This document shows, one piece after another, positions 11,686 through 21,449 of a DNA stretch of 64,000 bases. Numbering within the stretch: position 1 is the stretch's first letter; each line of letters begins with the position of its first letter. Source of the DNA: Luzula sylvatica (lineage: Eukaryota > Streptophyta > Magnoliopsida > Poales > Juncaceae). The position numbers and the translations under genes are program-made. Under the pieces are notes generated by a model. That model saw only the letters and a program-made list of their open reading frames with translations. It searched no databases and was not told the DNA's origin. The stretch lies in the NCBI GenBank assembly GCA_946800325.1, contig OX326961.1, positions 15,684,215 to 15,748,214 of the forward strand, in the 5' to 3' direction.

Positions 11686-12567
11686 TGTTTTAAATTGCGG
11701 CGCAATTGCGGCGCAATTGCGGAAATTGCGGCCCGAAATTTAGAAACGCAATTTCGCAATAACATATAGCGGTGTATTGCGTTTTCGAAAAATTGCGGCC
11801 ATTGCGGCGCAATTGCGGGAAAATTGCGGGAAAATTGCGGTAATTGCGGGTATAAATTGCGGGATAATATTCAAATCGTTGTAATTTTCAAATCCTTCCA
11901 TCAAATTACATGAAATTTATATCGAAATCGCTCGTCTCGACGAGAGGAACGCGGCGATGGGCTTGAATTTGTGAAATTTTGTCTTTTACCCTGAATAAAA
12001 CACGAAACACACGTTAAATTAATTTCGTCGAGAATTATTTAATATAAACATTATAACATAATTTTGTGATTTTTTTTATTATTTATTTTTCATGTTTATT
12101 ACCAAAATATTTGATAAAATATGCTCATAACGTGTATAACTTCTAAAATCTGTCATTTTCGTCTATAAATATATGAATTTCATAATTTTCATTGTATTTT
12201 ATTGATGTTCCGATTTAAAATTTGAGTTATATTATTTTGATATATTTAGGATGTCGACAAAAAATTATTAACAAAATCAAAATCCAAAGTCCCGTATAAT
12301 TGTCATATTAATGAAAATTTTATAATCAACTTTTTTTGGGTACATTTTTATTCCTTTTTGAAGAAAGTTATAAAATTTTTTTTACGATATTAATAGTGGC
12401 AAAAAATATTGTGAAAAATATATTTAAACAAGCTATTATTATTACATAATTTAATATCGCAACGACTGTCCGCAATATGGTCATTGCGCCGCAATTGCGC
12501 CCGCAAACGCAATCCGCAGCAAAAAAGCTCCGACCGCAATGGACCGCAATATCGCAATTTAAAACAT

Positions 12568-12569
<2 letters not shown>
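11683..12569. mobile_element. hAT-like element nested in the CACTA, 887 bp
   Basis: It starts CAGTGTTTTAAATTGCGG and ends CGCAATTTAAAACATTG, an inverted repeat with one or two differences. Inside both ends are dense GCAATTGCGG-type motifs (11693-11870 and 12440-12555). It is flanked directly by AT on both sides, consistent with an 8-bp ATATATAT duplication after insertion into an AT array, although this cannot be proved in such sequence. No transposase is visible. Confidence 0.75.

Positions 12570-12649
<80 letters not shown>
12570..12649. repeat. (AT)n array, right of the nested hAT-like element
   Basis: About 80 bp of AT directly after the element ending at 12569; probably the other half of the target array. 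Confidence 0.95.
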
Positions 12650-12652
<3 letters not shown>

Positions 12653-12653
<1 letters not shown>

Positions 12654-13060
12654 TAACTTGTACGTACATTTAATTGTTGCTGAGCCACATTCTGATTCAC
12701 ATTCTGGTTTTGATTCTGCTGCGACATATGTGCCATGAACATCTGTGGGAACGGAGACCTTAGTAGATTCGCAAAATCTGAACATGAATTCTGGAGGGGA
12801 GGAGACGAGTACGTTCCGGGATTCTGCAAACCATCGGAACCTCCCGGTCCTCCTGATCCCATCGATCCGAACCCCGAGCCCTTTCCAAACAAATGTACAT
12901 AAAAAACTAAGCTACACGAAAATAAATTTAATTTTTTCTTAATCATATAATTTTATCTGTTGCCAAAATGCACGAGGAAATAACATATTCTGCTGAGAAC
13001 CGTCGCGGCCTCCTAGTCCTCCCGATCCCGTCGATCCGGATCCCGAGCCTTGTCCCTTGT
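12653..13060 (-). other. Possible coding scrap inside the CACTA element
   Basis: The minus strand reads FGKGSGFGSMGSGGPGGSDG followed by a Q/N-rich stretch (MSQQNQNQNVNQNVAQQQ). A second version of the Gly-rich motif (GSGSTGSGG) occurs at ~12995-13050. GC content is higher than in the surroundings. It may be the N-terminal part of a transposon protein or a captured host exon. I do not recognise the protein. Confidence 0.3.
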
Positions 13061-13063
13061 TAT

Positions 13064-13192
13064 ATAGGAATAAGGACACGAGGAAAGAGCATTAAAAATT
13101 TCTCTAAAGAGTATGAAATACTCTTGAGATATAGGAATAAGGACACGACCAAAGATTTCTCTAAAGAGTACGAAATACTCTTGAGATATTGG
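13064..13192. repeat. Tandem duplication, two ~65-bp units
   Basis: TATAGGAATAAGGACACGA followed by TTTCTCTAAAGAGTA(T/C)GAAAT occurs twice in direct orientation, at about 13064-13130 and 13131-13192. Confidence 0.8.
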
Positions 13193-13468
13193 AATAATAA
13201 TGTTTCGAAGGAATTGTTTGTATTAGAATGATTACTTACAAGTTATACTATAACTACTAAAGATTTTGTTTGGATGAGTGCAAATGTGTAATACAGATTA
13301 TAATATAATATTTAATTTTTTGTTTTTAATATCCAATATTAATTTATAATTTATTCATACAAGTCCCTAAATTATAATCCATAATTTTTGTTAAATCAAT
13401 TTTAAAATTTATTCATAATTTCTATTTTTTTAATATATAGTATGATAATTTTTAATAAAAAATTACTG

Positions 13469-13472
<4 letters not shown>

Positions 13473-13554
<82 letters not shown>
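13473..13554. repeat. (AT)n array
   Basis: About 82 bp of AT dinucleotides, the third long AT array inside the CACTA element. Confidence 0.95.
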
Positions 13555-13557
<3 letters not shown>

Positions 13558-13767
13558 CTGTTTTTATAACTAAATTTTAATTCATAACTTTTTAATTCAT
13601 AATTTTTTGAAATTATATATATTTTTAAATATCATATAAATTAATAAAATAGTATAATATATAATATCATATTACATTTCGTTAAATCAATGTTATAATA
13701 TATTTAATAATAAAATACTATTGTCAAAAATATATCTAAAATTTCAATGTGAACACACCAATGTATA

Positions 13768-13934
13768 AAAATACACTTTGTTATAATCACAACAAAAAAT
13801 ACTACATCCAAGCAACTCTTAAATCCTAAATCTGAAACTAATATTTCTACTAAAAATACACTATGTTATAATCACAACAAATACCTACATCCAAACAACT
13901 CTTAAATCCTAAATCTAAAACTAATATTTCTACA
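13768..13934. repeat. 85-bp tandem duplication
   Basis: AAAATACACT(T/A)TGTTATAAT recurs 85 bp apart, at 13768 and 13853. Both copies continue through AACTCTTAAATCCTAAATCT to CTAATATTTCTAC. Confidence 0.8.
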
Positions 13935-14099
13935 AAGATATATACTACACATATTTCAAATATTTATAAAATTGATACAAAAAAATTATAAATATTGAAA
14001 TGTTAATAACCTTTATCAGAAGCTAATTAATTAATTCGCCGTGCTTTTGTCCAGAATCCCACACCAATCACAAATTAATCCTTGCTTAATTAATAAGAT

Positions 14100-15060
14100 T
14101 CTTAAAATAATAACAAAAAATTAAACCACTATATATTTGCAAAAAAATGGTATAAAAACATTACTACATTTGCAAAAAAAAGGGGGCAACAGAAATATAT
14201 AAAAAACCAAAAAAAATAGAAAATTATTTATTGCAACAGAATAGAAATTTTTTAAGAAGAAAAATGAAAATAGTTTGTTGCAACAGAAATAGGATAAAAT
14301 AGTAATAGATAATTTTAAAACCAGTATAAAAAATAAATAAATCAAGAATTTTCAACTGGATAAAACAGAAATTATTTCAATTTGTAAAAATATTATTAAA
14401 TTAGCCACTTCGAAAAAAATTCAAAAGGGAGCTCGTAAAATGTCTTAATTAGCTTAATCCTAGCACAAATGTGTCATTCATCCTAATTACTCTACAAAAA
14501 TTACAAAAGAGAGAAAAATATACCTGAAAAAGGGAGCTCGTAATTTAGCCAAATCGAAACACAAATGAAAGCCCAATCCTTAGCCTAATCCGTGCCAAAA
14601 ATCTAGTGTCCGAAAATAAAAAGAAATATCAATACAAAGAAAAAAAAAATAACAAAATAAGAGCAATACCAAAAGAAAAATGAACGTTACTACGGTCGAG
14701 AGGGCAGTCCAGAGAAGAAGTGCCAGCAATGGCGAATGAGGGCAGTCAGTGGAGGAAAAGGGGTTGTGAGGGTAGGAGGAGAGGGGCGTTGGCGGGGTGA
14801 GAATGAATGAGGCAGAGGGGAGCTGGCGGGGGTGAGAGGGGAGGGGGAGAAGGAGAGTGGTTGTGAGGGGGTGTGAGGGGTCTGTGAGGGGGCTGTTAGG
14901 GTTTAGGGGGCGAAGAGGGGAAGAAGAGGGAGAAGGAGAGGGGGGCTGTGAATGGAATGAATGAGGGAAGAGAGAGAAGGTTGCTGGTGGGTGGGTTACG
15001 GGGGAAAGTATCTGCGAAGGGGGAAATTGTTTACGACAGGCCGACGCAGAATATTAGCGA
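14100..15060. other. CACTA interior: A-rich then G-rich non-coding block
   Basis: 14100-14680 is A-rich without clear coding. 14690-15060 is strongly G-rich on the + strand, with many GGGG and GAGGGG runs such as GAGGGGTCTGTGAGGGGG. On the minus strand this would be a CT-rich leader. No protein is recognised in either strand. Confidence 0.6.
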
Positions 15061-15098
15061 CGGTTTAGGGTGTAGCGACGGGCCGACAGAGAGTTTTT

Positions 15099-15860
15099 GA
15101 AAATATGACGGTTTTTAAGGGGCCTTCTGCGACGGGCTTTGTTTCACCGACGGGCCAACGCAGGATATTAGCGACGGGTCTAGCATCCCCGACGGGCCGT
15201 AGCAGGCTATTAGCGACGGAGCAGAGTGTAGCGACGGAGCAGAGTGTAGCGACGGGCCGACGGAGGACATTTGAAAATATGACGGTTTTTAGGGGTCCTT
15301 CTGCGACGGGCTTTGTTTCACCGACGGGCCAACACAGGCTATTAGCGACGGGTTCAGCATCGCCGACGGGCCGTAGCAGGATATTAGCGACGGTGTGGAG
15401 TGTAGCGACGGGCCGACGGAGAACATTTGAAAATATGACGGTTTTTAGGGGGGCTTCTGCGACGGGCTTTGTTTCACCGACGGGCCAACGCAGGCTATTA
15501 GCGACGGGTTCAGCATCGTCGACGGGCCGTAGCAGGCTATTAGCGACGGTGTGGAGTGTAGCGACGGGCCGACGGAAAATATTTGAAAATATGACGGTTA
15601 TTAGGGGGCCTTCTGCGACGGGCTTTGTTTCACCGACGGTCCAACGCAGGCTATTAGCGACGGGTTCAGCATCGCCGACGGGCCGTAGCAGGCTATTAGC
15701 GACGGTGTGGAGTGTAGCAACAGGCCGACGGAGAACATTTGAAAATATGACGATTTTTAGGGGGCCTTATGCGACGGGTTTTGTTTCACCGACGGGCCGT
15801 AGCAGACTATTAGCGACGGGTTTACAGTGTAGCGATGGGCGGACGGAACATTTAAAGCAT
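15099..15860. repeat. 156-bp tandem repeat, about 5 units (CACTA subterminal)
   Basis: GAAAATATGACG recurs at 15099, 15273, 15429, 15585 and 15741. Spacing is 156 bp, except the first interval, which is 174 bp and carries an extra 18-bp GACGGAGCAGAGTGTAGC duplication. Each unit is rich in GCGACGGG. Because 156 is a multiple of three, the array gives a 299-codon open frame that is not a real gene. Confidence 0.92.
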
Positions 15861-16105
15861 ATACTACGGGCCGTCGTTAATAAAACCGTCGGTAATATAC
15901 TTCAGCGACGGCCCAACGCAGAAAGGTCGTTTTATTTGCGACGGGCAGTCGCTGAAGTCAAACCCCCGTCGCTGATACCCAGTTCTGTTGTAGTGAATTT
16001 GTAAGAAGAACTATAGTTTTGTCCATTTTTACAAAAGTAGTATTTTTGCCAAAGAACTCACACCCTAATTTTTGTTTTTATACGAGAATTAAACAGTTTT
16101 AAGCT

Positions 16106-16130
16106 CTTTCGCCAGTCCTTCTGGCGAAAG
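16106..16130. other. Perfect 10-bp hairpin
   Basis: CTTTCGCCAG, a 5-base TCCTT loop, then CTGGCGAAAG: a complete inverted repeat in otherwise unassigned sequence ~110 bp after the CACTA end. Confidence 0.75.
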
Positions 16131-16214
16131 AATGCAAGGATTAGATGACCCCCTCCCACATGCAGACAGGAATGGGCGGGAAATATTATTCGTGCTCTTT
16201 CTCCATAAGGCTTG

Positions 16215-16313
16215 CAATGTTATAGCGGACTGCTATAGCATGAAGCGTTCAAATATAGCGGTCGTAGCGATGCGATAGCTTGATTAAAAATGTTGTAGTA
16301 CAATTTATAACAT

Positions 16314-16396
<83 letters not shown>

Positions 16397-16855
16397 TTAA
16401 AAGTCATTATAACAATAGTAACAATAACAATAACAATAAAACAATGATAGTAATAGTAATTGTAACAGTACAAATAATAATAGTAAGAAGAAGAAGAATA
16501 ACAATAATAATAATTATTATTATTATTATTATTGTTATTAAATAATTTTAATAACAATAATAATAATAATAATAATAATAATAGTAACGACTATTTAGTA
16601 TTATTATAATTATAATAAAATAATAATTAATTTATGTTAGTTTTGAGATTGGTATAAAGAAACATTAATTATAACTTTTATTAATAATATTGTGCTGCTA
16701 AATTATGTTTATATGCATATTGTAGTATTTTAAAAGTAATAATTTTGACGAAAGTCCGATGTGATGGTGAAGCGGCGTTATATCGCCCGCTTAACGCTAA
16801 CCGCTAAATTAAACATAAAAACGTTGTGTGCCGCTACACGCTATTTAAAACATTG
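16215..16855. mobile_element. hAT-like MITE carrying AAC/AAT microsatellites
   Basis: It starts CAATGTTATAGCGG and ends CCGCTACACGCTATTTAAAACATTG (complement CAATGTTTTAAATAGCG). The right end resembles the termini of the 11683 element (TTTTAAAT-GCG). The interior is mainly AAC repeats (~16315-16353) and AAT repeats (~16354-16396 and ~16500-16582). The 8-bp flanks (AAGGCTTG and ATTTGAAT) do not match, so the exact left end is uncertain. Confidence 0.55.
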
Positions 16856-18260
16856 ATTTGAATCATTAATTTTGTAAAATTTCGCGTTGGAATTGGAAAA
16901 TATATAGAACATTGATGTTTTAGAATTTTTGAAGATCTATAATTAAGATAATTTCGTTTTATTTTTCAAGAATCATTTGCTCACTCAAATTTGTCCACCA
17001 AATGTTTTTATTTATTTGATTTTTTTTATGACACTTAATATGATTGACAAAAAAAACACAAAAACATAACGTCATATCATATCCAAACACAGCATCATAT
17101 CCAAAATGTAAAAACATAATATCATATCACAAAACACAAACATCATATCCAAAAATTGTGAAAACGCAATACATCAAGCTCGTCCACGGTCACGACCGAC
17201 CACCTGCACCACGTCGTGAAACGGCGTGACATGTACGTCCACGACTCGCTGTGTAACCTGTGTGAGATAACAAGTTCATTTCTTCCTTGATTGTTATTTT
17301 TAAAATTCTTTTTGTCCACTGGATTGATTTCTTCCTTAATTATTTTTTATTATTATTTTGAAAAAGGATGGTAGGCATGATTCTCCAACGCACAAGTTGT
17401 ATTAATGAATTACAAAAATTAAGATATTATTAAAATTAGTCTTAAGAGACAGAGTACGATCTTGCCGCCAAGGCCACCAGATTGATTTTTTCAATAATCA
17501 CCGTAATACAAAATTTGGCATTACTTTTAATCCAAGCTTGTATGGTTATTAACTTCTTTTTTCTGAATAAAAGTTGTCATTACTTTTATTCCTCTCTCGA
17601 TCAACAAGGAAGTGCAACTTTGCAGTAAATGATATACAGTCTTTGACAAATTCTATAAGATACACATTAATATTAAAATGAACATCACACTCAAATAAGA
17701 ACATATTTTTCCCCCATAATGTTTGTTATTTTTTGCTTGAATTGCATGCTGAATTTTTTTTTTTTTACTTTGTAGTATTCGACCAGTCATTTATTAAATA
17801 ACACAAACAGTAATTTATTAAAAAATAATTCGACCACATAAAACATTTCATTAATTCAGATGAAGCACAGAGACATTTCTCTAATTTGTTTTTATAATTG
17901 AGTAAAACGGATTGTAATATTGTTAAGAGCACGTTCAATATAACAATTAATAATTAGCATGACACAACGTTTGATCTATTGGAAAAGCTAGAGAACAAAG
18001 AAAGAAAAAAGGTAATGTCAACCAATTGAGAAAATCTGTTAATATCATTTCATGGTTCAATTCAAGGAAACATTAGCATCTTGACTTCCCTTTTCTTTAG
18101 CCTTAATTCATCTCATCTTGATCTCACCTTGACAACTCTTACCAAATATCAATTGATCATCCTCTTGACTCAAGATCCGCGGTGCTCGATCTCCCACCAA
18201 TTTCATCTCATCCACCAAAAAATATTATATTTCTATCTTGTTTACACCTTTGGTTTTATA
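16856..18260. other. Non-coding 5' flank of MATH-BTB gene 2
   Basis: No gene is visible. A short stretch at 17060-17160 repeats CATATCCAAA. From ~17280 the sequence parallels the upstream region of gene 1. An in-frame ATG at 18081 extends the gene 2 reading frame by 60 codons, but the added residues have no counterpart in genes 1, 3 or 4 and look like leader. Confidence 0.6.
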
Positions 18261-20090
18261 ATGGCATTTTCGAGCATCCACCAGTTGGGAAAATCGGTCG
18301 ACAGTGAGATGTCCGGCCAATCATTCCAGTTCAAAGTCTCGTGCTCGGCAATTAACGAATGCAAAGCGCACAATTGGATTTCCTTCCCCTGTTTTACGAC
18401 CGGAAAGCATTGTTGGTATATCAATTGCTGTCCGATCAAAAAAGGTAAAAAAGGTGAAGTTGACTATTTATCATTCTATCTTTGGTATGGTGGCGAATTG
18501 CATGATGTCAAAGTAAATGTAGACTTTGGCGTGCTTAAAAAAGACGAAGCCTCGTCCGCGATCAAATGGAAAAAAGGCACACACACTTTTCCAAACTGCG
18601 GTGAATGCTTCGGGTTGGAAAAGCTTGTTCGAAGGGATGATTTGAAAAAAATTATGAAAGAGGATTATTTTACAGTTATTTGTAACCTCACGATTTTAAG
18701 CACGGTTTATAAAGGAACAATAAACTCTGGTATCATCATTTTGTCATCACTAACTGGAATTTCTGAGAGTCGTTTCGTTAAGCCGTCACCAATAGAGAAC
18801 AAAAATAGAAATACCAAAGGCTTTATGGACTCGGAAACAATTGCGCAAAATGAGATAACCAGTGGTTTGTTCCAGTTCAAAGTCGCGTGTTCCCACATCA
18901 CTGCAAATGTGGGTAGGTACTTTGATTTCCCAATTTTTGTGCTTGGAGAGCATTGCTGGCTAATCCGGTGCTATTACGGAGACGACAACAAATTATCGTT
19001 CTATGTTGTTGTGCGAAGTACAACAAAGGATCTTAATGTAAGTGTAGAGTTCATTGTTAAGAAGGATGAAGATATATCTTCGGCCAAATGGACGACAAGT
19101 AGACACACCTTCACAAAATGTGGAGAGTGCATGTTAATGGAGAAGTTCATGGAAGGCGATGAACTAAAACAATACTTGCAAGAGGATTATCTTAGAGTAT
19201 CATGTCACTTTACCATATTAAGCGAAGCCATAGCATTCGATCACGATGTAACCATTTTGGGTAGCATTAGACAACCAAAGAGCCAACCAGTCCATGTACC
19301 ATCTCCCCCTTTAGAACCAAAAAGCAAACCTGCCAATGTACCGTCGCCCCATTTACAATCAAGGAGTCAGTCCGGCGACGAACTATTTACCAATTTCACA
19401 CCAAAGATCCATTTTGCCGATGAACCATCTCCTAATTTGCAACCAAAGAGCCAACCTCCCGATGTACCATCACCAAATTTACAACCGAAGAGTGTGCTTG
19501 CCAATAGACCATCTCCCAATTTAAATGACCATCTTTTTAAATTATTGAAAAATAAAGAGAGGATAGATGTGATCTTCAATGTCAATGGACAAATTTTTCC
19601 TGCTCATAAATTGGTACTCGCAGCACAATCATCGGTGTTTGACAGTGAACTTCCCATGGATGAAAACAACGAAAAGGAAATAACAATTAATGAAATAGAG
19701 CCCTGGATTTTCGAGGCAATTCTCCATTTCATTTATACCGATACGCTACTTGATTTAAATGAAAGTAGTTATGGTCAAAATGAAGAAAGCAACCAATTAA
19801 TTTCAATTGGAATGTTTCAAGATTTACTCGTAGCTGCAGATCGTTATGCATTAGAACGGTTGAAACGTATATGCGAAGATAAGTTATCCAAATCACTAAC
19901 TGTCAAAACAGTTGCTATCACTCTAGCTCTAGCCGACAAACACGATGCTCCCGACCTTAAGGCTAGGTGTCTAGAATTCGCAACCTCACCTCAGAACTTC
20001 GTAAAGGTTGCCGTGACAGATGGATATCGCCATTTACTACTAAGTTGTCCCGCGATTCTCAAGGAGCTCTGCGGGAAACTTAATGGGTGA
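18261..20090 (+). CDS. Double-MATH BTB protein, gene 2 (609 aa)
   Basis: This is the closest relative of gene 1 in the window and the longest of the set. MATH 1 spans ~20-150 (FQFKVSCSAI, CFTTGKHCW) and MATH 2 ~200-330 (FQFKVACSHI, FVLGEHCWLI). The hinge, ~339-422, is made of six 14-residue repeats, and the BTB begins near 430 (DVIFNVNGQIFPAHKLVLAA). A BACK-like tail follows (LKARCLEFATSPQNF). Removing the extra three hinge repeats makes it nearly colinear with gene 1. It is a single intact exon. I use ATG 18261 rather than 18081 because homology with gene 1 starts there. The likely role, from the BPM family, is presenting substrates to CUL3-RING ligase; two MATH domains may give two binding sites. 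Expression is not shown by the sequence. Confidence 0.93.
   Translation: MAFSSIHQLGKSVDSEMSGQSFQFKVSCSAINECKAHNWISFPCFTTGKHCWYINCCPIKKGKKGEVDYLSFYLWYGGELHDVKVNVDFGVLKKDEASSAIKWKKGTHTFPNCGECFGLEKLVRRDDLKKIMKEDYFTVICNLTILSTVYKGTINSGIIILSSLTGISESRFVKPSPIENKNRNTKGFMDSETIAQNEITSGLFQFKVACSHITANVGRYFDFPIFVLGEHCWLIRCYYGDDNKLSFYVVVRSTTKDLNVSVEFIVKKDEDISSAKWTTSRHTFTKCGECMLMEKFMEGDELKQYLQEDYLRVSCHFTILSEAIAFDHDVTILGSIRQPKSQPVHVPSPPLEPKSKPANVPSPHLQSRSQSGDELFTNFTPKIHFADEPSPNLQPKSQPPDVPSPNLQPKSVLANRPSPNLNDHLFKLLKNKERIDVIFNVNGQIFPAHKLVLAAQSSVFDSELPMDENNEKEITINEIEPWIFEAILHFIYTDTLLDLNESSYGQNEESNQLISIGMFQDLLVAADRYALERLKRICEDKLSKSLTVKTVAITLALADKHDAPDLKARCLEFATSPQNFVKVAVTDGYRHLLLSCPAILKELCGKLNG
19275..19526 (+). 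repeat. 42-bp coding repeat, 6 copies (14-aa hinge)
   Basis: Six in-frame 42-bp units give 14-residue modules, such as PKSQPVHVPSPPLE, PKSKPANVPSPHLQ, PKIHFADEPSPNLQ and PKSQPPDVPSPNLQ. The third unit (SRSQSGDELFTNFT) is the most diverged. The array sits exactly between MATH 2 and BTB. Confidence 0.95.
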
Positions 20091-20924
20091 GGTATTTATT
20101 GTGGTTATGCGTGGTTTCTCCAGATGTAATTGCAATGTCATGTTATCTTAATTTGCTTTGATTTTACTTGTTTATTAATGTGTAATACTGCAACTTTTGG
20201 TGGTTCTGTTACTTGTGCCGATGTTTAATTCATGTAAGATATTTGTTTGTATGTATTTTGTTTACATATTGTTTTTGCTATTTGTAATTAAGTGAATTGG
20301 ATTCTTACTGAAATGGTATGAATATTTTAATTGGTACTTTATTATAGAGAGAATGGCTTTGTATTGAAATATTTGGTTGCTGACAAAGCTTTTTCATTGC
20401 ATTTGTCAGAATGTAGTATGTTTAGATCACTTCTGCCCTGAATTAGAATTAGCTTAAAATAGATGGGGGCGCGCCAAATGTATTGTAAAGACCATCAGGC
20501 ACCTGGAATTAGTAGTGTAATTAAGCAATAATTTCAATTGTATTAGAAATTAGAAATAGCATTAATGGTGATTGAGAGAATTTAGGTTTGTGATTGTACA
20601 TAATATTTAGATATATAGATAATAGAGAACTTTGATTATGATTCTGATTGTACATAATATCTAAATAAGTGTTTTAGTACATCAAACAATCAAGCAATTC
20701 AATATGCTAGCTATATATCTATCTATCTATCACTTTATATATAAATACTATACATAAACCCTTTTCAAACAAAATAATACATATAATAACATTTGCAATT
20801 ATTGCATGTCTTTTTTTTTTTGTTATAGTTCAATATCATGATACTAATACCAATTAAAATATTTATGTTATCAATATTCATATGAAGGAAAATCTCGTGA
20901 GACGATAAATGATAATTAGGGGTG
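20091..20924. other. Non-coding 3' flank of gene 2
   Basis: The start resembles the 3' flank of genes 1 and 4 (TTGTGGTTATG, then GGTTTC). Beyond ~20300 it is AT-rich sequence with no recognisable gene. Confidence 0.6.
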
Positions 20925-21440
20925 TCCAAACGGTTCGTTTATTCGGTTACCAAACCGAACTGGTCGAATTCGGTTTAATCGGTTTAGTTTTTCGGTTTAT
21001 TTGGTTCGGTTCGATTCAAAAAATGATATTGTTCGATTTATTCGGTTCGGTTCGGTTTTGAATTCTGAAAACCGATTAAACCGACCTGACTGACTAACAT
21101 TCTATTTTTCATATTTTTTTAATGTGTTAATATTAAAATATAAACAAAATGGTATAATAATCTTATAAAATAACATAATTATATTTTATAATATCTATTT
21201 TTTTTTTATAAACAAAAAATATTTTTTTCATAAATATATTTTTATTTTGAAATTATAATTTTTCTTATTCGGTTCAACCGAATAAACCGAATGACAATTG
21301 GGTTTATCCAGTTCGGTTTTTAATTGGTTCAAAAGTTAAAACGGTTCGGTTCGGTTTGAATTTTTTTGGTTCGGCTTAAATCAGTTTGGTCTTATTCGGT
21401 TCGGTTTGAACCGAACATACCGAATGAAAACTCCTAATGA
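20925..21440. repeat. TTCGGTT-rich dispersed element
   Basis: It starts near AATTAGGGGTGTCCAAACGG and ends near CCGAATGAAAACTCCTAAT, whose complement (ATTAGGAGTTTTCATTCGG) loosely mirrors the start. The ends are dense in GGTTCGGTT and its complement. This is a common plant small-element design; it carries no gene. Confidence 0.6.
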
Positions 21441-21449
21441 TAATTTTGA

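Larger units (their letters stand above)
10913..15995. mobile_element. CACTA (En/Spm) non-autonomous transposon, 5,083 bp
   Basis: The element begins CACTACAACAGAACTGGG and ends with the exact complement. The inverted repeats are identical for about 30 bp and run into CAGCGACGG. AAT is duplicated on both sides (10910-10912 and 15996-15998), the 3-bp signature of CACTA elements. Subterminal regions are packed with GACGG / CCGTC motifs, likely transposase binding sites, arranged as a 26-bp repeat on the left and a 156-bp repeat on the right. No TNPD-like transposase is recognisable. The interior holds a nested hAT-like element, three long AT arrays and a possible coding scrap. Long open frames in the terminal repeats are artefacts of repeat periods divisible by three. 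Confidence 0.93.

Noticed and set aside
15105..16004. A 299-codon open frame with regular repeats
   Set aside because: It is produced by the 156-bp CACTA subterminal array, whose period is a multiple of three; no protein family fits and it reaches the transposon end.
16249..16557. Asn/Tyr-rich open frame on the minus strand
   Set aside because: It is a translation of AAC/AAT microsatellites in a MITE.
18081..18260. N-terminal extension of MATH-BTB gene 2
   Set aside because: The extra 60 codons have no counterpart in the other three genes and correspond to leader sequence of gene 1.
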